DNA of 64,000 nucleotides from Streptomyces sp. NBC_00273 (GCF_036178145.1 NZ_CP108067.1:7019501-7083500); one strand, 5' to 3'; positions 8,192 through 15,783 are shown, counted from the stretch's first letter. The notes: a model not told the origin generated them from the sequence alone. Made by a program: numbers and translations.

Positions 8192-9111
8192 GCGACCTCC
8201 GTGCACCCGATCCCCTCTCACCGCAGGCCCGGCGGCTGTGCGACGCGATGACCGCCGGCTTCCCGGGGCCGGGCGACGTCGACGCCCTCCGGGCGGCCGC
8301 GGCGTCCGGGTCCGGCCGCGAGGGTCCGGCCGTGGCCTCGGTGTCCGACGCCGTCGCGGGCGGGGTCCCGGTCCGCGTCTACGACCCCGCGCCCGGCCGG
8401 TCCGACCGCCCCCTGGTCGTCTTCCTGCACGGCGGCGGCTGGGTGATGTGCGGCCCGGACACCCACGACGCGACCTGCCGCTCCCTGGCTGTGGCCGCTG
8501 GCGCGGTGGTCGTCTCGGCGGACTACCGGCTGGCCCCGGAACACCCCTGGCCGGCGGCGCCGGACGATGCGCTGACGGTCCTGCTCTGGGCGCGGGAGCG
8601 GTCCCGCGCGCTCGGCTGCGACCCCGGCCGGGTGGTGCTGGCGGGGGATTCCAGCGGCGGCAACCTCGCGGCCGTGACGGCCCTGCGCGCGCCCGAACTC
8701 GTAGCGGGACAGGTGCTGTTCTATCCGCCGCTGGACGCCCGGATGGACTCCGCCTCCGTGGAGAGGTACGCGGAGGGCTACTTCCACACCGCCGCCCACA
8801 TGGCCTGGTACTGGGACAGCTACGGCGGCGACCCGGAGCACCCGCACGTCTCGCCGCTGCGCGCCCCCGACCTGTCGGGCCTGCCGCCCGCCCTGATCGT
8901 CCTCGCCGACTGCGACGTGCTGCGCGACGAGGGCCTCGCGTACGCCCGCCGGCTGGCGGCGGCCGGCGTCGACTGCACGATCCAGCTCCACCCGGGGGTC
9001 TTCCACGGCTTCCTGGGCCTGCCCCTGCCGGCGGGCGCCGCCGCGCTCCGGGCGGCCGCGGCCTGGGTGGCGGGGGCGGGAAGGGCGGGGCCGCCGACCT
9101 CCCGGGCATGA
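8188..9111 (+). CDS. alpha/beta hydrolase, hormone-sensitive-lipase family
   Basis: 307 residues. The HSL signature is complete: oxyanion motif HGGGWVMCGP, ADYRLAPEHPWPAAPDDA, nucleophile GDSSGGNLAAV, acid in LADCDVLRDEG, and His in HPGVFHGF. Cytoplasmic carboxyl-ester hydrolase of short to medium esters or lactones. ATGA overlap with the SDR. Together with the luciferase-like oxidoreductase and SDR it makes a plausible oxidise / reduce / hydrolyse module for a cyclic ketone or ester, but this is inference. Confidence 0.9.
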   Translation: MSDLRAPDPLSPQARRLCDAMTAGFPGPGDVDALRAAAASGSGREGPAVASVSDAVAGGVPVRVYDPAPGRSDRPLVVFLHGGGWVMCGPDTHDATCRSLAVAAGAVVVSADYRLAPEHPWPAAPDDALTVLLWARERSRALGCDPGRVVLAGDSSGGNLAAVTALRAPELVAGQVLFYPPLDARMDSASVERYAEGYFHTAAHMAWYWDSYGGDPEHPHVSPLRAPDLSGLPPALIVLADCDVLRDEGLAYARRLAAAGVDCTIQLHPGVFHGFLGLPLPAGAAALRAAAAWVAGAGRAGPPTSRA

Positions 9112-9129
9112 CCCAGGCATGATGTGTCC

Positions 9130-9678
9130 ATGGCTGAACTGATACGGAGACTGTCGGGCGCGGCCTTGCGCATCGGCCTCCTCCTGGCGGTGGAGTCCGG
9201 TGCGATCTGGCTGCTCCGGGGACCCGGGGGAGCCTGGATCCCGGTCCTGTTGGCCGTCTTCGTCGTCGGCGCGGCCGTACCGCACGGCACCGGCGCGGAG
9301 TTCGTCGCCCGTACCTGCGTCGCACTCCTCGCCGTCGGCGTCGCGGTGGCCGGCGGGACCACCTGGGACCGGCACACCCTGCACGACCGCGGCCGGGAGG
9401 AGCGGGCGGTCGTCGCCGAGCGGACCGCGGCGCAGGACGGCTCGACCTCGGCCCCGTCGCTACGGCTGCGCACGGAAGCCGGCCGGGACCTGCCCGGCCC
9501 GGTGGAGAAGGACCTCCCGGTCGGCGCCCGGCTCACCGTGACGGTGGACCCCGACGGCCCGGCCTGGACCGTGGGCGGCCGCCCGGCCCGCCCGCTCTGG
9601 CCGGCGGCCGCCACCGGAACCCTGCTCCTCCTCCAGACCGCCCTCGTCGGCCGGCTCTCCCTGCGTCCCCGCCGCTAA
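9130..9678 (+). CDS. small Streptomyces membrane protein of unknown function
   Basis: 182 residues from the ATG at 9130 (a GTG two codons earlier is possible). N-terminal pair of hydrophobic segments at about 8-30 and 33-78, a soluble middle of about 80 residues (DRHTLHDRGREERAVVAER onward) and a last hydrophobic segment before RLSLRPRR. The middle resembles short extracytoplasmic beta domains but I do not recognise a family. It starts 18 bases after the hydrolase, so it could be read through from that operon. A small hairpin follows at 9764-9781. Confidence 0.7.
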   Translation: MAELIRRLSGAALRIGLLLAVESGAIWLLRGPGGAWIPVLLAVFVVGAAVPHGTGAEFVARTCVALLAVGVAVAGGTTWDRHTLHDRGREERAVVAERTAAQDGSTSAPSLRLRTEAGRDLPGPVEKDLPVGARLTVTVDPDGPAWTVGGRPARPLWPAAATGTLLLLQTALVGRLSLRPRR

Positions 9679-9763
9679 GGAACTTCCCGGCGATCAGGAC
9701 CTCCGGCCATCCGGCTCGACGGCCACTTCGCCCGACGAATTCGTGACCGCCGCCATGTGTCAA

Positions 9764-9781
9764 GTCCCGAAATCTCGGGAC
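9764..9781. terminator. short hairpin, possible terminator
   Basis: 7-bp perfect stem (9764-9770 with 9775-9781) and a 4-base AATC loop, 85 bases after the membrane-protein stop and 120 bases before the His-rich peptide gene. No U-tract, as is usual in Streptomyces. Confidence 0.4.
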
Positions 9782-9902
9782 GTGAAGCATTTGTTCACCC
9801 TGGGCCTAATTGAGGCATGGGATCACGCAGAGCAGGTGACCCACCCGCGCCGTCCGGAACGGATCTGGCGACGTGGCCCTTTCTCACCGGAGGTGAATCC
9901 TC

Positions 9903-10151
9903 ATGACTCACGCATTCGTCACTCGGCGTCTCGCCGTCCTTACGGCCGCGTCCGCCCTGGCCGCAGCGGGTGCACTGCTGCCTTCCAGCGCATTCGCCGC
10001 GACGCCGAACGTCAGCACCGCAACCACGACGATGGCGGTCGAACACGGCGGCCACGGGCATGGGCACGGCCACGGTTACCACCACCGCCACCACGGCCAC
10101 CATCACCACAGCCACTGTCACGGCTACTGGGACTGGGGCTGGGGCTGGTAG
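9903..10151 (+). CDS. secreted histidine-rich peptide, putative metal binder
   Basis: 82 residues with an excellent SD (GGAGGTGA at about 9889-9896). Residues 1-32 are a Sec signal peptide (RR at 8-9, hydrophobic core, likely cleavage after SSAFA). The mature part of about 50 residues has 15 His in residues 48-73 (runs such as HGHGHGHG and HHHH), one Cys at 72, then an aromatic end YWDWGWGW with four Trp. I know no named family. Composition suggests extracellular binding of Zn, Ni or Cu; this is inference. Monocistronic, closed by a strong hairpin at 10199-10235. No paralogue in the window. Confidence 0.75.
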   Translation: MTHAFVTRRLAVLTAASALAAAGALLPSSAFAATPNVSTATTTMAVEHGGHGHGHGHGYHHRHHGHHHHSHCHGYWDWGWGW

Positions 10152-10198
10152 GTCGGCGAGACGGAAAAGGTCATCGTTGACGTGAACAATTGAGTTCC

Positions 10199-10235
10199 GG
10201 TCCAGGCTGTACGGCAAAGCCGTACAGCCTGGACC
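10199..10235. terminator. strong bidirectional terminator
   Basis: Perfect 17-bp stem (10199-10215 with 10219-10235) closed by an AAA loop, placed between the convergent His-rich peptide and lipoprotein genes, so it can serve both. Confidence 0.85.
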
Positions 10236-10251
10236 GCCGAACGCGTGCCGC

Positions 10252-10707
10252 CTACTTGATCGTGTAGGAGCAGCCCTTCACGGTCGTGACGCCGTCGCTC
10301 TCCGCGACCTTCTTCCCGTCGACCTTGATGACGCACGGGGCCTGCTGCAGCGTGCCGTCGGCGCCGTTGATCGTGCCCGGGACCACGCTCACGAGGTAGC
10401 CCACCTTCTGTTCCGCGGCGGTGAGTTCCGCGGTGCCGCTCTTCGACCACGGCAGGGTCTGCTGCTCGAATCCGCTGCCGATGCCGTTGTACATGACCGC
10501 CGTCTTTCCGGTGCCGCCGACCTCCAGGGTCACCTCGTGAGTGGCGCCACCGGCCTTGGCGGGGGCGGACGGGGCGCTCGTCGAAGCCGCCGGCGCGCCC
10601 TCCCCGGCCGGCTTCGGCTTCGGTTCCGCGCTCCCGCAGCCGGTGAGCAGTGCGGCCGCCGCTGCGCACGCGGTCAGCGCGGTCACGCCGGTCATCGTCC
10701 TTCGCAT
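10252..10707 (-). CDS. MmpS-like lipoprotein
   Basis: 151 residues. Signal peptide with lipobox LLTGC (Cys at about 24), then an Ala/Pro/Ser linker and a beta-rich domain from about residue 55: THEVTLEVGGTGKTAVMYNG, the LPWSKSG block, and a C-terminal CVIKVDGKKVAESDG with a second Cys in KGCSYTIK. The spacing of PW, the paired Cys and the VDGK motif resembles the MmpS/transport-accessory family, which has a small immunoglobulin-like fold outside the membrane. The family match is moderate, the lipoprotein call strong. Ends at the shared terminator. Confidence 0.75.
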   Translation of the reverse strand: MRRTMTGVTALTACAAAAALLTGCGSAEPKPKPAGEGAPAASTSAPSAPAKAGGATHEVTLEVGGTGKTAVMYNGIGSGFEQQTLPWSKSGTAELTAAEQKVGYLVSVVPGTINGADGTLQQAPCVIKVDGKKVAESDGVTTVKGCSYTIK

Positions 10708-10760
10708 GGTGCAAGTACCCCGATCTTGTTACCGATTGTGTGATCGAAAACAATGGACGC

Positions 10761-11486
10761 ATGACCACACGTGCCCGTTCCTTCGACGCAGCGGCCGCTT
10801 CGTACGCGGCCCACCGCCCCAGCTACCCCCCAGCCCTCTTCGACGCCGTCGAGTCCCTCACCGGGCGGCCGCTCGCCGGGGCCCGGGTGGCCGACGTAGG
10901 AGCCGGGACCGGGATCGCCACCGCGCTCCTGCACGAGCGCGGGGCCGAGGTCCTCGCCGTGGAGCCCGGGGACGGAATGGCCGCCGAGTTCCGCCGCACG
11001 TACCCCGGGATCCCGATCGTGCGCGGCGACGGGGACCGGCTGCCGCTGGCCACCGGCGCGTTCGACCTGCTCACCTACGCCCAGGCCTGGCACTGGACCG
11101 ACCCGGTCCGCTCCGTGCCCGAGGCCCGCCGGGTGCTGCGGCCCGGCGGTGCGCTCGCGCTCTGGTGGAACGACACGGACGCCACCGTGCCGTGGATCGC
11201 CGAACAGGAGGAGCGGCTCCGGGTCTTCTTCGAGGTCAAGGGGGAGACCCGCCGCATCCTGCCCGAAGGGCTCGGCGAGTTCACCAGCCGTTCGGTGACG
11301 TGGACCCGGCGCATCACGTTGGACGACCACCTCGCCAACCTCGCCAGCCACTCCGCCTTCCTGGTCCTGGGCGAGGCCCGCACCCGCGAGTACTTCGCGG
11401 GGGAGCGGGAGCTGCTGAGCGCGCTCTTCCCGGACGGCACCGTCGAGGAGCAGTACGTCGTGAACCTCAGCGTCGCGGTGGTGTGA
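10761..11486 (+). CDS. class I SAM-dependent methyltransferase
   Basis: 241 residues. Methyltransf_11/25 pattern: motif I VADVGAGTGIATALL at about 41-55, acidic residue ending beta-2 in VLAVEPG, motif near FDLLTYAQAWHW, post-motif RVLRPGGALALWW. The start at 10761 gives the common N-terminus MTTRARSFDAAAASYAAHRP. Substrate unknown. Its last 20 bases overlap, tail to tail, the end of the acyl-CoA dehydrogenase gene on the other strand. Confidence 0.87.
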   Translation: MTTRARSFDAAAASYAAHRPSYPPALFDAVESLTGRPLAGARVADVGAGTGIATALLHERGAEVLAVEPGDGMAAEFRRTYPGIPIVRGDGDRLPLATGAFDLLTYAQAWHWTDPVRSVPEARRVLRPGGALALWWNDTDATVPWIAEQEERLRVFFEVKGETRRILPEGLGEFTSRSVTWTRRITLDDHLANLASHSAFLVLGEARTREYFAGERELLSALFPDGTVEEQYVVNLSVAVV

Positions 11487-12471
11487 GGGACCGCAGGACC
11501 TCGGCCCGGCAGGCCGACGGCGTTCCCCAGGCGTCCCGCAGCGGTCGGGCCTTGCGCAGCCACAGGGACAGGTCCAGCTCCTCGGTGTAGCCCACCGCAC
11601 CGTGGAGCTGGAGCGCCGTCATCGCCGCCCGGTACGACGCCTCGCCCGCCGCCAGCTTCGCCGCCGCCACCTCGCCCGGGCCCGGCGACAGCGCCGCCGC
11701 CCACACCAGCGGGCGGGCGAACTCCAGGTCGAGCAGGGTGTCCGCCAGCCGGTGCTTCACCGCCTGGAAGCCGCCGATCGGCGTGCCGAACTGCGTGCGC
11801 TGCTTCGCGTACTCCACCGTCCTGGCCAGCAGCGCCTCGCCGACGCCCAGGCACTGGGCGGCCGTCAGCAGCCGGGCCCAGCGGCCGGCCGCCTCGGCCG
11901 CCCGGGTCACCGCCGGGCCCGCCGCCAGCAGTTCACCCCCGTCGTCCCCGCCGGCCGGCGGGAGGGACAGCCGGCGCGCGGGGTCCGTCGACCGGACCGG
12001 TTCGCGCGGACCGCCCCGCCATCGCAGTTCGCCCGCCCCCGACACCGTGAAGCAGTACGTCGCCGCGTCCGCGTCCAGCGCGTACGGGCTCCCGTCCGGC
12101 AGGGTCAGCGTGGCGGAGGTCTCGCCCTGCGCCAGCCCCGGCAGGAACCGTTTGGCGAGCGCCTCGTCCGCCAGCTCCGCCAGCAGCACCGACGCCGCGG
12201 CGCTCTCCACCACGGGCCCCGGCACCCCGGCCCGGCCCAGCTCCACGAAGCCGAGCGACAGCTCCAGCGGGAGCAGGCCGGCCCCCTCGTACGCCTCCGG
12301 GACGGCCAGCGCGAACAGGCCCGTCCCCGCGAGCCGGGACCACAGGGCCCGCCCGGGCGCGGCGTCGCCGTCCGCCCAGGCCCGTACCGCCGCCGGGACC
12401 TGCGCCGAGCCCAGCAGGGAGCGCAGCGTACGGGCGAAGTCCGACTGCTCGTCGGTCAGCAGGAAGCGCAT
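11467..12471 (-). CDS. acyl-CoA dehydrogenase, short FadE32/33-like subunit
   Basis: 334 residues. N-terminal helical domain (FLLTDEQSDFARTLRSLLG), reduced middle beta domain, and C-terminal helical domain with QRTQFGTPIGGFQAVKHRLAD and LQLHGAVGYTEELDL. FAD-dependent alpha,beta-dehydrogenation of a CoA ester. The short length and divergent middle fit the subunits that form heteromers with a second FadE in steroid side-chain or HIP degradation. The ATG overlaps the stop of the upstream dehydrogenase (TGATG at 12469-12473), consistent with a coupled heteromeric partner. KstR2 operator upstream of the operon. The exact paralogue is not resolved. Confidence 0.85.
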   Translation of the reverse strand: MRFLLTDEQSDFARTLRSLLGSAQVPAAVRAWADGDAAPGRALWSRLAGTGLFALAVPEAYEGAGLLPLELSLGFVELGRAGVPGPVVESAAASVLLAELADEALAKRFLPGLAQGETSATLTLPDGSPYALDADAATYCFTVSGAGELRWRGGPREPVRSTDPARRLSLPPAGGDDGGELLAAGPAVTRAAEAAGRWARLLTAAQCLGVGEALLARTVEYAKQRTQFGTPIGGFQAVKHRLADTLLDLEFARPLVWAAALSPGPGEVAAAKLAAGEASYRAAMTALQLHGAVGYTEELDLSLWLRKARPLRDAWGTPSACRAEVLRSLTPPRR

Positions 12472-13616
12472 CAGCGGCGGCCCTTCGGGAGGCCGAGCAG
12501 CCGCTCGGCGATGATGTCGCGCTGGATCTCGTTCGTCCCCGCGTAGATCGGCCCGGCCAGGGAGAAGACCCACGGCTCGGCCCACTCGCCCTCCGCGAGC
12601 TCCGCGTCCGCGCCCAGCAGGTCCAGCGCCGTCTCGTGCAGGGCGATGTCGTACTGCGACCAGAACACCTTGTTCAGGCTGGACTCGGCGCCGATCGTGC
12701 CGCCCGCCGCGAAGCGGGAGGCGTTCGCCCAGGTGAACAGCTCGTACGCGCGCGCCCCCACCACCGCGTCCGCCACCCGGTCGCGCAGCGCGGTGTCGGA
12801 CGGGTCCCCGTGCGTGCGCCACAGCCCGACCAGCCGGTCCGCCGCGGCCAGGAACCGGCCGGGGGAGCGCAGGGTCAGCCCGCGCTCGTTGCCCGTCGTC
12901 GACATGGCGATCCGCCAACCCTGCCCCGGCTCCCCGATCACGTCCTCGTCCGGTGCGAAGACCTGGTCCAGGAAGAGCTCCGCGAAGGCGGGCTTGCCGT
13001 CGAGCCGGCCGATGGGCCGCACCGTCACCCCCGGCGCCCGCAGGTCGAACATCAGGTACGTCAGCCCCTGGTGGGGTTTGGGGGCGTCCGGGTCGGTGCG
13101 GAAGATCCCGAAGGCACGGTCCGCGAAGGCCGCCCGCGAGGACCAGGTCTTCTGCCCCGTCAGCAGCCAGCCGCCCTCCGTGCGGACCGCCCGCGACGTC
13201 AGCGACGCCAGGTCGGACCCCGACTCGGGCTCCGACCAGGCCTGCGCCCAGATCACCTCGCCGCTCGCCATCGACGGCAGCACCCGCGCCCGCTGCTGCG
13301 GGCTCGCGTGGTCGAAGAGGGTGGGGGCGAGGAGGTTGATGCCGTTCTGCGAGACCCGGCCGGGCGCGCCCGCGGCCCAGTACTCCTCCTCGAAGACCAA
13401 CCACTTGACGATGTCCACGCCCCGGCCCCCGTACTCCTCGGGCCACGAGACCACCGACCAGCGGTCCGCGTGCAGCACCGCCTCCCACTCCCGGTGCGCC
13501 GCGAAGCCCTCGGCCGTCTCCAGGGAGGGCAGGGGCCGGGCCGGGACGTGGGCGCGGAGCCAGGTGCGGGCCTCGGCCCGGAAGGCCTCCACGTCCGCCG
13601 TGTGCGCGAGTTCCAT
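12471..13616 (-). CDS. acyl-CoA dehydrogenase, full-length FadE
   Basis: 381 residues. N-terminal domain with WSVVSWPEEYGGRG, middle domain with QAWSEPESGSDLASLTSRA and LTGQKTWSSRA, C-terminal domain with GPIYAGTNEIQRDIIAERLLGLPKG. These are the FAD and acyl-CoA contacts of the FadE family seen in actinobacterial steroid clusters. It is translationally coupled at both ends: start overlaps the stop of the hydratase remnant (TGATG at 13614-13618) and stop overlaps the start of the next FadE. Regulated, by context, from the operator at 13918-13937. Confidence 0.88.
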   Translation of the reverse strand: MELAHTADVEAFRAEARTWLRAHVPARPLPSLETAEGFAAHREWEAVLHADRWSVVSWPEEYGGRGVDIVKWLVFEEEYWAAGAPGRVSQNGINLLAPTLFDHASPQQRARVLPSMASGEVIWAQAWSEPESGSDLASLTSRAVRTEGGWLLTGQKTWSSRAAFADRAFGIFRTDPDAPKPHQGLTYLMFDLRAPGVTVRPIGRLDGKPAFAELFLDQVFAPDEDVIGEPGQGWRIAMSTTGNERGLTLRSPGRFLAAADRLVGLWRTHGDPSDTALRDRVADAVVGARAYELFTWANASRFAAGGTIGAESSLNKVFWSQYDIALHETALDLLGADAELAEGEWAEPWVFSLAGPIYAGTNEIQRDIIAERLLGLPKGRR

Positions 13617-13888
13617 CAGGTGTTCGCCTCCTTCAGGGCGGCCGTGCTCACGCCGCCGAGCGAGTCCGCGGCGGTCTCCGCGTTGTGCGCGCGCGCCAGG
13701 TGGTGCAGGCCGAACACCGAGTCCATGCCGGTGTGCAGGCCCTGGAGGTCCTCGGCGGCCCGGTAGAAGGCGTCGTCCAGCGCGTACGTCATCGCGCTGT
13801 TCTGCGCGTTGCGGTAGCGGGGGCGGTTCATGGTCACGTACGCGACCGGGCCGCGGCGCTCGTAGAGCACGGGTGCGTCGTCGGGCAT
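13616..13888 (-). pseudogene. enoyl-CoA hydratase with its catalytic middle deleted in frame
   Basis: 90 codons from ATG 13888 (AAGGATG SD). The N-terminus is a typical crotonase start (VLYERRGPVAYVTMNRPRYR, then ALDDAFYRAAED) and the C-terminus is a typical crotonase end (LQGLHTGMDSVFGLHHLA, AETAADSLGG). The roughly 180-190 residues between, with both oxyanion-hole segments and the active-site acids, are missing. The join falls at an AED codon triplet; related full-length proteins, as I recall them, carry AED at both sides of the lost block, so microhomology deletion is likely. Enzymatically dead, but start, stop and the TGATG overlap with the next FadE survive. Confidence 0.75.
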
Positions 13889-13917
13889 GCGGCGTCCATC
13901 CTTCACGAGCGAGCTTC

Positions 13918-13937
13918 CCTAACAAGTGTTTGGTAGG
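13918..13937. promoter_or_regulatory. KstR2-type operator in the divergent promoter
   Basis: 20-bp palindrome CCTAACAAGTGTTTGGTAGG between the hydratase-remnant and FadE30-remnant starts. Its core AACAAGTGTTTGGT matches the published mycobacterial KstR2 motif AnCAAGnnCTTGnT at 9 of 10 fixed bases, and is 13/14 identical to the site at 24684-24697. kstR2 itself lies in the rightward operon (15110). Recognition by that protein is inferred. Confidence 0.75.
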
Positions 13938-13950
13938 TTAACGTACGGCC

Positions 13951-14301
13951 ATGAGCAGCGTCGAGGAGTTCCGCACCGAGGTCCGGGGGTGGCTACGGGT
14001 CCACCTCACGGGCGAGTTCGCCGCCCTCAAGGGCCGCGGCGGCCCCGGCCGGGAACACGAGGCCTTCGCCGAACGCCTCGCCGGGGAGCGTCACATGGCG
14101 GCCCACGGTTGGACCTGCATCGGCTGGCCCGTCGAGCACGGCGGCCGCGGCGCGACCCCCGCCGAGCAGATCGCCTTCCACGAGGAGTACGCCCGCACCG
14201 ACGCCGCCCCCTCGCTCCTCGCCGACGGCGCGCACGACGAGATCCAGCGCACCCTCATCGCCGAGCGGATCCTCGGCCTTCCCAAGGAGGTACGGGCGTG
14301 A
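13951..14301 (+). pseudogene. FadE30/IpdE1-like acyl-CoA dehydrogenase with internal in-frame deletion
   Basis: 116 codons. Residues 1-88 follow the FadE30 N-terminus (SVEEFRTEVRGWLRVHLTGE, LKGRGGPGREHEAF, GWTCIGWPVEHGGRG, AFHEEYARTDAAP). Then it jumps to the family's extreme C-terminus (DGAHDEIQRTLIAERILGLP). About 270 residues with the FAD-binding beta domain and catalytic Glu are gone, while the frame is kept. The stop overlaps the GTG of ipdF (GTGA at 14298-14301) and an AAGGAGG SD for ipdF lies inside it, so it may survive as a coupling leader. FadE30 dehydrogenates HIP-derived CoA esters in mycobacteria. Confidence 0.75.
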
Positions 14302-15083
14302 CCGCCACCCCCGACTACGTCGCCGGGCACGGACTGCTGAAGGACCGCACCGCCGTCGTCACCGCCGCCGCCGGGGCCGGGATCGGCGGAGCCACCGCCC
14401 GCCGCCTCCTGGAGGAGGGCGCCCGCATCGTCATCGGCGACGCCCACGCCCGCCGCCTGAAGGAGACCGAGGAGGCGCTCGCCGCCGAGTTCGGTGCGGA
14501 CCGCGTCACCTCCCTGCCCTGCGACGTCACCGACGAGGACCAGGTCCAGGCCCTCTTCGACCTCGCCGAGCACACCCACGGCCGCCTCGACGTCGTCGTC
14601 AACAACGCCGGCCTCGGCGGCACCGCCGCCCTCGTCGACATGACCGACACCCAGTGGTCCCGCGTCCTCGACGTCACCCTGAACGGAACCTTCCGCTGCA
14701 CCCGCGCCGCCCTGCGCGCCCTCAAGGCCTCCGGCGGCGGCGGAGTGATCGTCAACAACGCCTCCGTCATCGGCTGGCGCGCCCAGACCGGCCAGGCCCA
14801 CTACGCCGCCGCCAAGGCCGGAGTGATGGCCCTGACCCGCTGCGCGGCCCTGGAAGCCGCGGAGTTCGGCGTACGCGTCAACGCGGTCGCCCCGAGCCTG
14901 GCCATGCACCCGCACCTGGTGAAGGTCACCAGCGAGGAGCTCCTGGCCGAACTCACCGCCCGCGAGGCCTTCGGCCGGTACGCCGAACCCTGGGAGGTCG
15001 CCAACGTCATCGTCTTCCTGGCCAGCGCCTACTCGTCGTACATGACCGGCGAGACGGTGTCCGTCAGCAGCCAGCACGCCTAG
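14298..15083 (+). CDS. ipdF: SDR family 5-hydroxy-HIP/HIC-CoA dehydrogenase, IpdF-like
   Basis: 261 residues, GTG start with AAGGAGG at 14284-14290. SDR with the unusual cofactor loop VVTAAAGAGIGGATARRL, NNAGLGG, catalytic Ser in NNASVIGWRAQ, Tyr/Lys in HYAAAKAGVMALTRCAA, and the C-terminal signature YMTGETVSVSSQHA. The AAAGxGIG loop and the SVSSQ end are what I recall for Rv3559c (IpdF). In HIP catabolism it oxidises the 5-hydroxyl of the ring-CoA ester. Neighbours fadE30-like, kstR2 and fadA6 reproduce the mycobacterial order. Confidence 0.8.
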   Translation: MTATPDYVAGHGLLKDRTAVVTAAAGAGIGGATARRLLEEGARIVIGDAHARRLKETEEALAAEFGADRVTSLPCDVTDEDQVQALFDLAEHTHGRLDVVVNNAGLGGTAALVDMTDTQWSRVLDVTLNGTFRCTRAALRALKASGGGGVIVNNASVIGWRAQTGQAHYAAAKAGVMALTRCAALEAAEFGVRVNAVAPSLAMHPHLVKVTSEELLAELTAREAFGRYAEPWEVANVIVFLASAYSSYMTGETVSVSSQHA

Positions 15084-15109
15084 GGGGTGCGTTGGCTGAG
15101 AATGGACGC

Positions 15110-15748
15110 GTGCCAACGAACAAGCCGACAGCGCCGACGACCAAGAAGAAGCCGCAGGTGACGGCCTCCCCCGAACGGCGTCGTGAACTCCTCGACACCG
15201 CCGCCGAGGTCTTCGCCGCGCAGGGCTACAACGCCACCACCGTCCGCAAGATCGCCGACGCCGCCGGCATGCTCGCCGGCAGCCTCTACTACCACTTCGA
15301 TTCCAAGGAATCGATGCTCGACGAGATCCTCTCGGCCTTCCTGACCGAACTGTGGGACGGCTACGACACCGTCCTCGCCGCAGGTCTCGACCCCAGGCAG
15401 ACCATCGAGGCCCTCGTCACCGAGTCCTTCCGGGAGATCGACCGGCACCGCGCCGCCGTCGCCATCTACCAGAAGGAATCCCGCACCCTCTCCGCGCAGC
15501 CCCGCTTCCACTACCTGTCCGACTCGCAGCAGAAGTTCGAGAAGGCCTGGCTCGGGACCCTGGAGCGGGGGGTCGCGGCCAAGGTCTTCCGCGCCGACCT
15601 CGACATCCGCCTCACCTACCGCTTCGTGCGCGACACGGTGTGGGTGGCGGCCTCCTGGTACCGGCCGGGCGGACAGCACAGCCCCGAGGAGATCGCCCGC
15701 CAGTACCTGTCGATGGTGCTGGACGGGATCGCACTGCGCCCCACCTGA
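15110..15748 (+). CDS. kstR2: TetR family repressor KstR2
   Basis: 212 residues from GTG 15110. Basic N-terminal tail (PTTKKKPQ), then a TetR helix-turn-helix at about 20-66 (ELLDTAAEVFAAQGY, TVRKIADAAGMLAGSLYYHF, DSKESM). The ligand domain has FREIDRHRAAVAIYQKES, QPRFHYLSDSQQKF, DIRLTYRFVRDTVWVAASWYRPGG, a segment order I recognise from KstR2. KstR2 represses HIP-degradation genes and is released by HIP-CoA. Two matching operators lie in the window (13918-13937, 24684-24697). It lies 26 bases after ipdF in the same operon, so probably autoregulated. Confidence 0.85.
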   Translation: MPTNKPTAPTTKKKPQVTASPERRRELLDTAAEVFAAQGYNATTVRKIADAAGMLAGSLYYHFDSKESMLDEILSAFLTELWDGYDTVLAAGLDPRQTIEALVTESFREIDRHRAAVAIYQKESRTLSAQPRFHYLSDSQQKFEKAWLGTLERGVAAKVFRADLDIRLTYRFVRDTVWVAASWYRPGGQHSPEEIARQYLSMVLDGIALRPT

Positions 15749-15783
15749 CCGACCCGACCGACCCGACCGTCTGAGGAGTCCCG

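Noticed and set aside
5479..9111. 1210-codon open frame on the plus strand and a 1010-codon frame on the minus strand (6293-9325)
   Set aside because: High-GC shadow frames. Only the last 307 codons of the first (from 8188) look like a protein; the rest is Arg/Pro/Gly filler overlapping three well-supported genes.
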